Source: Acidulodesulfobacterium sp021802425 (GTDB lineage: Bacteria; SZUA-79; Acidulodesulfobacterales; Acidulodesulfobacteraceae). From it: DNA of 64,000 nucleotides. Made by a program: the position numbers and the translations under genes. Where the stretch lies: positions 37,743-101,742 of the forward strand of contig JAJZXJ010000003.1 of NCBI GenBank assembly GCA_021802425.1, written 5' to 3'. The stretch's first letter is position 1, and each line of letters begins with the position of its first letter. The notes below the pieces were generated by a model. That model saw only the letters and a program-made list of their open reading frames with translations, had not been told where the DNA came from and made no database searches. Below, in pieces: positions 25,050 through 35,027 of the stretch.

Positions 25050-27794
25050 CTAAATACCCGGAAAACTCTGACCCAGGCTAAACTGAATCCTTGTCGGATT
25101 ATTTCCGTTTATCGGCGTTCCAAGTATTTTACCATAAGTAATAGTTATGGGTCCAAACGGGGAATACCAGTTAAAACCGATTCCTGCCGCCTGAACGAGG
25201 TCCAATGGAAATACCGGTTCACTCTGCCCCCATGCGTTACCCGCATTCCACCATAAAAATCCATAGAAACCCATCTTTTTAAGAATAGGTATCGAATATT
25301 TTGCCTGAACCGTAAACATCTTTGTTCCGCCGATAAGCAAGCTGTTTTGCGAGGGACCGACGGAATCGTACATAAATCCTAAAAGCGGGTATGTATTCAT
25401 TATACCGCCGACAAAAAATCTCTGGTATATCGGCAATGCAACGGAAGACCTAGTTGCAGTTACATAACCTGCCTGCGCCCCCTGCATAAAAGATGTCCCC
25501 CACCATAACGGAATATAATGGTTTGCCTGCGCTACAAATTTGACAAAATCGTCATTGCCGCCGATCGGGGGACCGGCAAAGCCGACCCTGAAACTGTCTA
25601 AATTGCCCGCGGTCGGAACCATAGGATTATTTAATGTGTTATAAACGGTGGTTAAAGAAACCTCGCTCGTTATCAATCTCCCTTGAGGCAAAATATTTAA
25701 AAGGCCGGGGATTATAACCGATGTATCTTCCTCCAGAAGGTACCTGAAATATTCCGTAAGCACATTTTTATAAAGCGGATAACCTAAAGTAATCGAACCG
25801 CCGACCGAACGATAGGCGAATTCATAGTAAAGACCGTTAAAGGTGTCATATAAAGATAAATTAAACGATAAGGGTTTCGCAAAAATATAAGTAAGGTACG
25901 GCTGAAGAATATTAAAACTATATGACTGGTACGGTCCGCCAACCTGAGCATTTAAAGAGGCGGATATTCCCGTTCCAAATAAATTTGACTCGGAGATTGA
26001 CGATATTGCCATAAAAGCCGTGGCAGAGCTATACCCGCCGCCAATCGTAAATTTACCCGTATTCTGTTCCTTAACATGCACTTTGACATCTAATATGCTT
26101 TCGCCCGGAACCTTTTCGGTGGTGATGGCAACATGCTTAAAATACATCAAGTTTTTTAAATTTTGCCTCGATATTTTTATAAGCTCTGGGTTATATTCCT
26201 CGCCGGGGTAAAGCGCGAGCGCTCTAAGTATGACATAGCTGTATGTAACATCATTTCCGGTTATCGTAATTTTGCCGAATTTTGCAATCTTACCCTTGTG
26301 AACGATTAGTTTAATCAAAACAGAATTTGTTTTTTGTCTAATTTTTATGGACGGCTCGACATTCGCAAAGGCATACCCTTTGTTCGTGTAGAACTTGGTA
26401 ATGTTCAGTATCTCTTTTTCTATATATTGCCTGTTAAAAATATCCCCCACTTTTGTGGTTATAAGTTTTTTAACGGAAATATATTCCCCCGAATCCTTTT
26501 TAACATTTTTTATTTCAAGGTAAACATTTGATATTCTATACTGCGGCCCCTGGACTATCTTTATGATAATTGTTACATACTTCTTATTTTTAGAGAAAAT
26601 GAATACGGGTTTTCTGACCCTTACATTTATATAACCGTGATTATAGTAAAAACCTAATAATTTAATAATCTGGTTATTTAATTTTGCTTTCTTGAACTTT
26701 CCCGCACCCGTTATCCATGTCAGCAGATTAACCGTCTTTATGCCCATCACGGATTGAAGCTTTGCCGAAGGGAAAGAGCTGTTGCCTTCAAATTCGACTT
26801 TATCAACCATTACGGGGGAATTTTCATTTATAAGAAAATGGACGCCGATATAATTACCTGGAAAGGTTGTCGTTTTTACTTTTATCTTCGCATTATAATA
26901 TCCCTCGGCCGAATATATAAATTTAAGAATTTTTAACGCCTTATCTAAACTGTAAGAGCTATAAGGCGAATTAACCTTCAGATTTATTACCTTCTTAATT
27001 TTCTTTACGCTTACGGAGGCGTTTCCCGAATATTTAATGTATTTAATGTACGGTCTTTCGGACACTATAAAAGTAACTACCAGCCCTTCGGGTACGGCCC
27101 GGGCATTAACCATTATATTTTTAAAATACCCTGTTTTATAAAGGTCTTTAACACTTTCGTTGATTTTTTTAATCGAATAATACCCGCCTTTTTTTATCTT
27201 AATCTTGCTTTCGATAAATGAAACGCCCGTCCTTATATTGCCTTTTACCCTTATAGAATAAATCTTTTTTGAAACAGGTGCCTGCTTTTTGATTTTTTCC
27301 GCTTTTAAGCGGCTCAAAATTAACGAGGACACCCTTTGGGATAAGGTATAAATGCTTTTTTCCAAAGACTTTTTACCGGCGCCCGAATATTTTACCGTTT
27401 TGGAGTTATAAATATCCGCGACCTCTACCAGCATGGCATGAATTTCGTAATGAGATCCAAACCTTGCGATGCTGCCTGTTATAATATAATTTGAATGATA
27501 TTTTATGCCAAGCCTTTTTATTCCGGCAAGGTTCATCTTTATATTAAAATTAAAATACGGCGGTTTTTTAAGGGGCGTGTATGCTAATACAAAGTATGGT
27601 TTTTTTGAATCCAGATAGGTTTTGAAAACATCGGTAAACGATTTATCGATGTTTTTTAATGCCGGAGTCCCTTTTTGATGGAAAAAACCGACAAACACAT
27701 CCTTGTTGTTTAATAAGGCATAAGCTTTTGTTGAATTTAAAAAAACAACAAAAGAAATGAAAAGTAAAAATAAAGACAATCTGAAAAATTTCAT
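25050..27794 (-). CDS. bamA: Outer membrane assembly factor BamA with extra N-terminal periplasmic domain
   Basis: The 914-residue protein is longer than the roughly 800 residues of Escherichia coli BamA. After a signal peptide (1-26, cleavage AYA|LL), residues about 30-165 form an extra domain that resembles TolB-N/FlgO-like periplasmic domains (YIITGSIARFGSHYEIHAMLVEV). Then come POTRA repeats (about 175-560; starts such as YSIRVKGN, MVDKVEFEGNSSF, KFGKITITGNDVTYSYVILRAL) and a C-terminal 16-strand barrel (about 580-914) ending in a phenylalanine-containing final strand, GNNPTRIQFSLGQSFPGI. The VRGF-type loop is less clear. It folds outer-membrane proteins and lies between lolD and skp. Confidence 0.95.
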   Translation of the reverse strand: MKFFRLSLFLLFISFVVFLNSTKAYALLNNKDVFVGFFHQKGTPALKNIDKSFTDVFKTYLDSKKPYFVLAYTPLKKPPYFNFNIKMNLAGIKRLGIKYHSNYIITGSIARFGSHYEIHAMLVEVADIYNSKTVKYSGAGKKSLEKSIYTLSQRVSSLILSRLKAEKIKKQAPVSKKIYSIRVKGNIRTGVSFIESKIKIKKGGYYSIKKINESVKDLYKTGYFKNIMVNARAVPEGLVVTFIVSERPYIKYIKYSGNASVSVKKIKKVINLKVNSPYSSYSLDKALKILKFIYSAEGYYNAKIKVKTTTFPGNYIGVHFLINENSPVMVDKVEFEGNSSFPSAKLQSVMGIKTVNLLTWITGAGKFKKAKLNNQIIKLLGFYYNHGYINVRVRKPVFIFSKNKKYVTIIIKIVQGPQYRISNVYLEIKNVKKDSGEYISVKKLITTKVGDIFNRQYIEKEILNITKFYTNKGYAFANVEPSIKIRQKTNSVLIKLIVHKGKIAKFGKITITGNDVTYSYVILRALALYPGEEYNPELIKISRQNLKNLMYFKHVAITTEKVPGESILDVKVHVKEQNTGKFTIGGGYSSATAFMAISSISESNLFGTGISASLNAQVGGPYQSYSFNILQPYLTYIFAKPLSFNLSLYDTFNGLYYEFAYRSVGGSITLGYPLYKNVLTEYFRYLLEEDTSVIIPGLLNILPQGRLITSEVSLTTVYNTLNNPMVPTAGNLDSFRVGFAGPPIGGNDDFVKFVAQANHYIPLWWGTSFMQGAQAGYVTATRSSVALPIYQRFFVGGIMNTYPLLGFMYDSVGPSQNSLLIGGTKMFTVQAKYSIPILKKMGFYGFLWWNAGNAWGQSEPVFPLDLVQAAGIGFNWYSPFGPITITYGKILGTPINGNNPTRIQFSLGQSFPGI

Positions 27795-27825
27795 TTTAAT
27801 AACCTATCAAATAATAAATTATATG

Positions 27826-28542
27826 TCAATTTATATGTTCTATGATACCGTTTACGATTTTAATTTTATGTCTCATCATATTTGAAAACTCTTCGTCATG
27901 AGTAACGACAATCAGCGTCTTATTATATTTTTTATTTAGATTTATAATTATCTCGTGTAGTTTTTCCGCATGCCTCGGGTCTAAATTACCCGTCGGTTCG
28001 TCCATTAAAACAACCCTTGGAGAGCCTATAAGAGCCCTTGCAATTGCCGCCCTCTGTTGTTCCCCTCCCGAAAGCGTGTACGGCTTAAAATTCAGCCTGT
28101 GTTCAAGCCCCAGCTCGCATAAATAATCGCGCGCAATTTTTAACGCCTTCGCTTTTGGTTCATTCCTTATATATAGCGGCATGGCAACATTTTCAATACA
28201 GCTGAATTCGTTTAAAAGATAGTGAAACTGAAAAACAAAACCTATATTTTCGTTGCGAAATTCGGAAAGTCTTTTATCCGTCAGCCCATATATATCTGCA
28301 TTTTCAAAATACCCGACACTTCCTGAATCCGGCTTTAAAAGCGTCCCCATAATGTGAAGAAGGGTGCTTTTGCCTGTACCCGATTCCCCTGTTATTGCAA
28401 ATGTCTCGCCGGATTTTATTGCTAAATCGGCTGCGTCAAGAATGTTGACGGTTTCGTCCCCCGTTTTAAATATTTTGCTTACCTTCCTTAAGCGTATTGC
28501 CAATGAGCTTCGCTGATTTTCAATTCCATGATCTTTATTCAT
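27826..28542 (-). CDS. lolD: Lipoprotein-release ABC transporter ATP-binding protein
   Basis: The 238-residue ATPase of the LolCDE/MacB type shows Walker A GESGTGKST, the LolD/MacB-like SEFRNENIGFVFQFHYLLNEF, signature LSGGEQQRAAIARAL, Walker B VVLMDEPTGNLD and VVTHDEEF. It powers release of lipoproteins from the inner membrane to LolA. It overlaps the lolC stop by 8 bases. MacB-like transporters share these motifs, but pairing with a LolC-type permease next to bamA favours LolD. Confidence 0.94.
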   Translation of the reverse strand: MNKDHGIENQRSSLAIRLRKVSKIFKTGDETVNILDAADLAIKSGETFAITGESGTGKSTLLHIMGTLLKPDSGSVGYFENADIYGLTDKRLSEFRNENIGFVFQFHYLLNEFSCIENVAMPLYIRNEPKAKALKIARDYLCELGLEHRLNFKPYTLSGGEQQRAAIARALIGSPRVVLMDEPTGNLDPRHAEKLHEIIINLNKKYNKTLIVVTHDEEFSNMMRHKIKIVNGIIEHIN

Positions 28543-29779
28543 GTCTTACGCCCTCTGCAGGATCTATTTTGCTTGCTTTATAGGAAGGGTACAGCGTTGC
28601 TATAAAGCTTAAAAAAAGGGCGCTGAATCCGATAACTATAAACTCGCCCGGAGTCATTCTTACAGGCAGGGTTGTTATGTAATAAACAGAGGACGGCAGG
28701 CTTATTATATGATAAGTCTTTTCAAGGTAACCGATTAAAAAACCGGATATAAGCCCGAGCGAAGTTCCGACAAGACCTATTATGATGCCCTGGGCCATAA
28801 AAATAATCATTATATCCCTCGAACTTGCGCCGATAGATTTTAATATGGCTATGTCTTTGCGTTTTTCCATAACAACCATAATCAATGTAGAAATAATATT
28901 AAATGCCGCCACTAATACAATCAAGGAAAGTATAATAAACATAGTAAGCTTTTCCAATCTTATGGCGGAAAATAGGTTTTTGTTAAGCTCCTCCCAGCTT
29001 AACGCATAAAAAGAGGATGACGGCTTTTTGTTTAATATTCTATCTATCTTTTTTGCATAGAGGTTTGCAAGCCCTATCTTATCAAGTTTAACCTCCATTC
29101 CCGTCACGGTGCCGCGGGGTAATCCCAAAAACATCTGCGCATTTTTTATAGAGATAAAAGAAAATGTGGAATCGTAATTGTACATGCCGCTGTTTATAAT
29201 TCCGCAAACGGTGAACTTTTCGGTTTTCGGCACAATGCCAAACGGGGTCATCTGTCCTTCGGGAGACATTATAAGCACCTTATCACCTACCGAAACCCCG
29301 AGGTTTTGCGCCAGAACCTTTCCAAGCACTATACCGTTGTACTTTTTGCCGTTAAGCCCGTTTAAACTCCCTTTAATTAAATACTTTTTTAGATTTGTTA
29401 CCTTTTCCTCCGTTTTAATATCGATTCCTCTTAAGACGCTGCCTGTTGAGGTGCCGGCGGAAGAAATCATAACATCCGTATAAATGAAAGGTGAGACGCT
29501 TTTAACCCCCTTTATGGCGGATATATCTTTCATCACGCCGTCATAATGATTAATGGAGCCGCTATAATTTAAAACAATAATTTGAGATTCGATTCCGATA
29601 ACTTTGTTTTCGAGCGCACGGTCGAAACCGCTCATTACCGATATAACTACAATCAAAGCCATCACGCCTATCGCTATGCCCGATATAGATATAAAACTCA
29701 GCAAAGATATAAAGGAGTTATTTTTCGGCTTTAAATAACGAAGAGCAATATTTGTATGAAAATTCATATCATCGGTCAT
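28535..29779 (-). CDS. lolC: Lipoprotein-release permease, LolC/LolE family
   Basis: The 414-residue protein has four transmembrane helices: one near 20-45 (ISISGIAIGVMALIVVISVMSGFD) and three in the C-terminal part (about 275-400). Between them lies a large periplasmic domain with GVKSVSPFIYTDVMISSAG. MEKRKDIAILKSIGAS is the cytoplasmic coupling region. A single permease gene suggests a LolF-like homodimer rather than a LolC/LolE heterodimer, as in other non-gamma Proteobacteria. An in-frame ATG four codons later (MNFHTNIALRYL) is an alternative start. It lies directly after lysS. Confidence 0.93.
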   Translation of the reverse strand: MTDDMNFHTNIALRYLKPKNNSFISLLSFISISGIAIGVMALIVVISVMSGFDRALENKVIGIESQIIVLNYSGSINHYDGVMKDISAIKGVKSVSPFIYTDVMISSAGTSTGSVLRGIDIKTEEKVTNLKKYLIKGSLNGLNGKKYNGIVLGKVLAQNLGVSVGDKVLIMSPEGQMTPFGIVPKTEKFTVCGIINSGMYNYDSTFSFISIKNAQMFLGLPRGTVTGMEVKLDKIGLANLYAKKIDRILNKKPSSSFYALSWEELNKNLFSAIRLEKLTMFIILSLIVLVAAFNIISTLIMVVMEKRKDIAILKSIGASSRDIMIIFMAQGIIIGLVGTSLGLISGFLIGYLEKTYHIISLPSSVYYITTLPVRMTPGEFIVIGFSALFLSFIATLYPSYKASKIDPAEGVRHE

Positions 29780-31270
29780 TTACTTGTTAACGGGTTTAAG
29801 CAACGGAAATAATATAACGTCTCTAATGGAATACGAATTCGTTAAAAGCATAACAATCCTGTCTATGCCTATACCGCAGCCGGCAGTGGGGGGAAGCCCC
29901 TGTTTCAGCGCCTCGATGTAGTCGTCGTCCATTTCCACGGGAAGTCCTTCTTTAATTTTTGCATCCACCTGCGACTTAAACCTTTCTTCCTGATCGAACG
30001 GGTCATTAAGCTCTGAAAAGGCATTCCCTATTTCCCTTCCTGCTATGAACAGCTCAAACCTGTCCGCAACCGAGGGATCTTCATCGTTCCTTCTCGCTAA
30101 AGGCGAGCTTTCGACGGGATAATCCGTCACAAAAGTAGGATTTATAAGCTTCGGCTCCACCGTTTCATCGAATAAAAGGGTTAATAGTTCGCCATAGCTG
30201 TCATTTTTGCTTATATTAGAAACATTTTTTGCCGTTAAAATATCATAAATCTTTAAGGCGGAATCTAACTCTTCCGGTTTGAATCCCGCAATTTCGAAAA
30301 GGCTGTCCTTTAATTTTATTCTTTTAAAGGGGGGGGTAAAATCTAATTTTTCGGCGGCATAGTCGATTTGAAGATTCCCGCAAATATGTTTTGCGAGTTC
30401 GGAAAGCATTTCCTCGACAAAATTCATTAAATATTCGTGCGTCGCATATGCCATATAAAATTCTAACATCGTAAATTCGGGGTTGTGTTTTACGGAAATG
30501 CCTTCATTGCGAAAATTTCTCCCGATTTCGTACACCCTGTCAAAGCCGCCTACGACTAATCTTTTTAAATACAACTCCGGCGCTATTCGCATATAAAGTT
30601 CCAAATTAAGGGCGTTATGATGCGTTTTAAAAGGCCTTGCCGTTGCGCCGCCCGGGTTAGTCTGCATAACCGGCGTTTCAACCTCTAAAAATTCGTTGGA
30701 ATTTAAAAAGGAGCGTATAAAATTAATCGTCTGCGCCCTTTTTTTAAATATCTCGCGCGCCCCCTCGTTTGCTATTAAATCTATATATCTTTTTCTGAAA
30801 CGGGCCTCGATGTCCTTAAGCCCGTGCCATTTTTCGGGTAAAGGCAAAATAGATTTGGTTAGGATTCCGATACGCTCTACTTTTATCGTCAGTTCATTTG
30901 TTTTTGTCCTGAAAAGATGTCCCTCCACCCTGACAATATCTCCCGCATCGATAAATTCGGTAAAAAGCTCAAAATCACCGTCTTTTACCGTACCTTTTTG
31001 GATATAACATTGTATCTCCCCTTCACCGTCCCGAAGCCTGAAAAACGAAGCCTTGCCAAAATTCCTTATGATAAGAATTCTGCCGGCAGTTTTTACGCCT
31101 GCCGTATTTTTTTCAAAAAACTCTCTGTCTTTTGAATTATATTCGCCTATAATCTCTTTAATATTTTCTTCTTTTATAAAATTATTATCAAAAGGGTTTA
31201 TCCCTTTTTCTTTTAATTTTTTCAGCTTTTCAATGCGCCCTTTTTCGACAAGATTTAACTCCTGTTCCAA
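29780..31270 (-). CDS. lysS: Lysyl-tRNA synthetase, class II
   Basis: The 496-residue class II enzyme has an N-terminal OB-fold anticodon-binding domain (about 55-150, KTAGRILIIRNFGKASFFRLRDG) and the catalytic domain with motif 1 (ANEGAREIFKKRAQTI ... VETPVMQ), motif 2 (FRNEGISVKHNPEFTMLEFYMAY) and motif 3 (GCGIGIDRIVMLLTN). It follows prfB by 19 bases, a conserved pairing. Confidence 0.97.
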   Translation of the reverse strand: MEQELNLVEKGRIEKLKKLKEKGINPFDNNFIKEENIKEIIGEYNSKDREFFEKNTAGVKTAGRILIIRNFGKASFFRLRDGEGEIQCYIQKGTVKDGDFELFTEFIDAGDIVRVEGHLFRTKTNELTIKVERIGILTKSILPLPEKWHGLKDIEARFRKRYIDLIANEGAREIFKKRAQTINFIRSFLNSNEFLEVETPVMQTNPGGATARPFKTHHNALNLELYMRIAPELYLKRLVVGGFDRVYEIGRNFRNEGISVKHNPEFTMLEFYMAYATHEYLMNFVEEMLSELAKHICGNLQIDYAAEKLDFTPPFKRIKLKDSLFEIAGFKPEELDSALKIYDILTAKNVSNISKNDSYGELLTLLFDETVEPKLINPTFVTDYPVESSPLARRNDEDPSVADRFELFIAGREIGNAFSELNDPFDQEERFKSQVDAKIKEGLPVEMDDDYIEALKQGLPPTAGCGIGIDRIVMLLTNSYSIRDVILFPLLKPVNK

Positions 31271-31289
31271 ACTAAAGCCCTCCCTATTT

Positions 31290-32424
31290 TTATTCCTTTG
31301 CCTTTACTCCCAGCAAATATGCGCTTATAAATTCATCTATATCCCCGTCAAAAACACTCTGGTCGTCATAAACGGTTACCCCCGTTCTATGATCCTTTAT
31401 TACACGGTTTGGATTGAGCGTATAAGACCTTATCTGAGAACCCCATGATATATCTTTTTTGGTTTTTTGAAGCTTGCTTTCCTCTTCCTCTTTTTTCTTT
31501 TTATAATAATCGTATAGCCTTGCCCTTAACAGCTTATATGCAACATCCCTGTTTTTATGCTGGGACCTTTCATTTTGACATGCCACAACAATCCCGGTCG
31601 GAATATGAGTGATTCTGACGGCCGAATCGGTAGTGTTGACATGCTGTCCGCCAGCCCCGCTGGAACGATATGTATCTATCCTTAAATCTTTTTCATCTAT
31701 GACGATGTCGATATTATCGTCTATTTCAGGATAGACAAAAACAGAGGCAAAGGATGTATGCCTTCTTTTATTGGCATCAAAGGGGGAAATCCTGACAAGC
31801 CTGTGAACCCCGATTTCAGCCTTAAGGTAGCCGTAAGCAAATTCCCCGTACACAACAAATGTCACGCTTTTAACGCCGGCTTCTTCGCCGGCGTTATACT
31901 CCATTATAACGGTTTTAAATCTTTTTCGTTCCGCCCATCTTAAATACATTCTCAAAAGCATGTTTGCAAAATCCATAGACTCCGTTCCACCGGAACCTGC
32001 ATGAATTTCAACGATAGCGTTAAGCTTATCGTCTTTTCCCGAAAGAGTGAGATCTATTTCTAAACCCGAAATCTCTTTTTCAAGCGGCTTTAAGCTCTCC
32101 GCAAGGTCGGATAACATATTTTCATCGTTAGCCTCTAAAGACAGAGCATATAAATCCTTTATATGTTTAAATTCGCCATAGACCTTATAAAACGGCTTCA
32201 ATCTATTTTCAATTGCCGACTTTTCCTTTAGCACCGATGTCGAAAAAGAAATATCGTTATAAAATCCCTCTTTTGCGGTTATCCCGTCTATTTCTTTAAG
32301 CCTGTCCTTTAGTCTGGCAACTTCAAAGCCTCCTCCCTATTTTTTCAAGTTTATCGTCAAGACCTTTTACCATTCTATCCAGAAGGCTTAAATTTAAAAC
32401 ATTGCTTATTGCAGAATCAGACAC
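31290..32424 (-). CDS. prfB: Peptide chain release factor 2 with programmed +1 frameshift
   Basis: The gene reads GTG (32424) for 33 codons to an in-frame TGA at 32325-32323, then continues in the +1 frame from 32324 to the stop at 31290, giving about 377 residues. The shift site is CTT TGA, preceded by the Shine-Dalgarno-like AGGGAGGAGG, as in classical prfB autoregulation. RF2 features are the stop-codon recognition tripeptide SPF (VRISPFDANKRRHTS) and the catalytic GGQ (SSGAGGQHVNTTDSAVRI). Without the shift only the part from 32234 would be called, which lacks the N-terminal helices. The GTG start has AAAGGAG about 8 bases upstream. Confidence 0.95.
32323..32338 (-). promoter_or_regulatory. 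prfB programmed +1 frameshift signal
   Basis: On the minus strand the sequence is AGGGAGGAGG (32338-32329), CTT (32328-32326), TGA (32325-32323). The internal Shine-Dalgarno-like run and the slippery CUU before UGA are the known RF2 autoregulatory signal: low RF2 slows termination and favours the shift. Unlike the classical site, the base after TGA is A rather than C. Confidence 0.92.
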
Positions 32425-32453
32425 TATATGATCTCCTTTAAATATTATAAAAT

Positions 32454-34028
32454 TTAACTCCGCCTTTTAAAAGATTTATTTAAAAAAAGGTATGATATTA
32501 TTAAATATATTAAAGATAAAGAAAAAAGAGCGGTAACGATATAAGTAAATATATTACCATATAAAGCAAAAAAAGTCTTTTTATTAATTAATTTTACATA
32601 TCCTATCATAAATGTTCTTTTGAAAATGCCCGTTTCTTCCAGTATTTTACCGTTAGGAGATATTATCCCGCTAATTCCTGAATTTCCGGCCCTTGCCACA
32701 TACCTATCGTTTTCTACAGCCGAAAAAACGGTCATAGACATATCCTGATACGGCGCGGATGTCTTTCCGTACCAGGCATCGTCCGTAATACTGATTAAAA
32801 GATTAGCGCCGTCTTTTGAAAAATTTCTTACCAATGAGTTAAAATATGCTTCATAGCAGATCATGGAACCTGCCTTAATCTTACCGTCTTTTAAAATTCT
32901 AAACTTTTTACCCGGCGTGAAATTTCCGATTCCCGCTCCTTTTACAATATGGGCTAAAAAAGGAAATTGATGCCTTAACGGAATATATTCGCCAAACGGA
33001 ACGAGATGATTTTTATCGTAATAAGAATATCTTCCCGATTCGTCAAACATATAATCTCTGTTATAATAGTGGTATTTTCCGTTTAAAAACCTGACGCCTA
33101 TGGCTCCAAAAATTAAATTGATATTGCTTTTTTTTACAAAATCCATAACTTTGTTCCAATAGTACGGATAGAGTGATATGATGTATGGAAGCGCCGTTTC
33201 AGGCCATACGACAATTTTGGGTTTGTATTTTAACGATTTTTTAGTTAAATTTAAATAAATTTTGGTAGTCCTTTTTTTTGTAATCCTCCATTTTTGAAAC
33301 ATCCCGATATTTCCTTGAATTAAAGCAACTTCCAGCGGCTTTTTGTTCTTTAACGACGCCCTTACGGAATAAATATTATAATAGCCGTACAATATAACCG
33401 AAATAAAGATAAGTAAAACCAAAATCAGCTCAAAGAGCGCCTGTTTTTTTGATATTTCATTTTTAAAGAATATAAAGTGGAAAATGGAGTAATTTATAAG
33501 AACTATGATGAAAGAAAGTCCAAACGCCCCCGTTATATTGGAAATTTGAATAAAGGGAAGATTTAAATACTGGGAAAAACCCAAATTTTCCCACGGAAAA
33601 CCTGTCAGAAGATTTGATTTCAGAAACTCAAAAAAAACCCAGCATGACGGAATTAAAATAATGCTTAATCTTTTATAATTATTTAACAAAATTTTACCGA
33701 ACCCTGCAAATAAAGCGATATACAGGCTTAAATAAGCGGAAAGAAGCAGGAGGGCAAAGACGGCCGTATAATATGGAAGGTTCCCAAAAACATGGACGGT
33801 ATATACTATCCAGTACATTATAAAAATATAAGAAACAAGTCCTGCTATAAAGCCGTAAAAAAACGAATCTTTGAAGCCTTTGGATTTCTTTATTACATAT
33901 AAAAGAGGGATGAGGGCAAACCATGCAAGAAACTCAAGGTTGAAATTCGGAAACAAAAAGGCAATAAACACCCCGGATAAAATGGATAAAGCGATTTTCG
34001 TCAAAAAGTCTTTGGAAATTTTCGGCAT
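32454..34028 (-). CDS. lnt: Apolipoprotein N-acyltransferase
   Basis: The 524-residue inner-membrane enzyme adds the third acyl chain to lipoproteins in the periplasm. An N-terminal set of transmembrane helices (about 8-220) is followed by a nitrilase-fold domain with the catalytic triad Glu277 (VVWPETALPY), Lys339 (YYDKNHLVPFGEYIP) and Cys391 (SMICYEAYF), and a final helix near 495-515. Coupled with the LolCD system downstream, this supports complete triacylation and sorting of lipoproteins. Confidence 0.96.
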   Translation of the reverse strand: MPKISKDFLTKIALSILSGVFIAFLFPNFNLEFLAWFALIPLLYVIKKSKGFKDSFFYGFIAGLVSYIFIMYWIVYTVHVFGNLPYYTAVFALLLLSAYLSLYIALFAGFGKILLNNYKRLSIILIPSCWVFFEFLKSNLLTGFPWENLGFSQYLNLPFIQISNITGAFGLSFIIVLINYSIFHFIFFKNEISKKQALFELILVLLIFISVILYGYYNIYSVRASLKNKKPLEVALIQGNIGMFQKWRITKKRTTKIYLNLTKKSLKYKPKIVVWPETALPYIISLYPYYWNKVMDFVKKSNINLIFGAIGVRFLNGKYHYYNRDYMFDESGRYSYYDKNHLVPFGEYIPLRHQFPFLAHIVKGAGIGNFTPGKKFRILKDGKIKAGSMICYEAYFNSLVRNFSKDGANLLISITDDAWYGKTSAPYQDMSMTVFSAVENDRYVARAGNSGISGIISPNGKILEETGIFKRTFMIGYVKLINKKTFFALYGNIFTYIVTALFSLSLIYLIISYLFLNKSFKRRS

Positions 34029-34112
34029 TATAGAAGTAAATTTATATTATTTATTCAGAATATTCACATTATTTTTACCAAGGATAAGTTCCGTTGGACT
34101 TTGTTTGGATTT

Positions 34113-34994
34113 CTAAAGAACCTTTTTCGATTCTTCCCATAAGTCGTCAAGTTTTTGAGGACCGAGTTCGGAAAACGGAAGCGAAGCTTTCTTCTCCATA
34201 TAACCGAATCTTTCTATAAATTTATTCGATGATTTATTTAAAGCGTTGCAGGGATGAATATCCATAAATCTTCCTATATTAACAACCGAAAATATTATAT
34301 CCCCGTATTCCTCTTTAATCTTGTTTAAAACATTTTCATCTTTCGGTTTATCTTTACTTTTATTTAATTCATTTAATTCATTTTTAAGCTCGGCAAGCTC
34401 TTCATAAATCTTATTAAAGGCATCGCCTAAATTGTCGAAATCAAATCCTAATCTTTTAGCCTTTTCCTGTATCATATTAGCCCTGTGAAGAGCGGGTAAG
34501 CTTTCGGATACATACACGGAGGAGTTTTTTGTTTTTGAAGGGGCTCCGATGTTTCGTTGTTTTTCCATTTTCTCTTCAGCCTTAATTCTTTCCCAATTTT
34601 TAAGAATAACATCGTCTAAACACTCCCCCTCTTTTAATGAAAAATCGGCATCAAAAACATGCGGATGCCTTCTGAGCAACTTTTCGATTACCTTCTTTAT
34701 AACATCGTCTAATGAAAATTCTTTCTTTTCTTCATATATGTCCGATAAGAATATAACCTGAAGCAGTAAATCGCCCATCTCTTCCATTATTTCCAACTTT
34801 TCCCCTGAACCTATCGCATCTACAACCTCATAGGCTTCTTCTATAATATAGGGCTTTAATGTCTCTTCGGTCTGTTTTCTATCCCAGGGGCAACCCTCTT
34901 CCGACCGCAATTTCTTGACTATGTTTATTAGTCCCTGAATCCCTGAATATTTTTCATAGTTTTCATAATTTTTCATATTCTTTTGACCAATCAT
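34113..34994 (-). CDS. mazG: Nucleoside triphosphate pyrophosphohydrolase MazG
   Basis: The 293-residue protein is a two-domain MazG. The first domain has GCPWDRKQTEETLKPYIIEEAYEVVDAI and EEMGDLLLQVIF (the ExxE ... ExxD metal site); the second has KIYEELAELKNELNEL and IKEEYGDIIFSVVNIGRF. It removes non-canonical or excess NTPs. The start is supported by AGAGG eight bases upstream. A lysine-rich linker divides the domains. Confidence 0.95.
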   Translation of the reverse strand: MIGQKNMKNYENYEKYSGIQGLINIVKKLRSEEGCPWDRKQTEETLKPYIIEEAYEVVDAIGSGEKLEIMEEMGDLLLQVIFLSDIYEEKKEFSLDDVIKKVIEKLLRRHPHVFDADFSLKEGECLDDVILKNWERIKAEEKMEKQRNIGAPSKTKNSSVYVSESLPALHRANMIQEKAKRLGFDFDNLGDAFNKIYEELAELKNELNELNKSKDKPKDENVLNKIKEEYGDIIFSVVNIGRFMDIHPCNALNKSSNKFIERFGYMEKKASLPFSELGPQKLDDLWEESKKVL

Positions 34995-35027
34995 AATATA
35001 ACCTCTTATTTTGAAAAAAAAGGGAAT

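Noticed and set aside
31290..32234. prfB read as a 314-residue gene starting at 32234
   Set aside because: The N-terminal helices are encoded upstream across a standard CTT TGA frameshift site, so this is only the 3' part of the gene.
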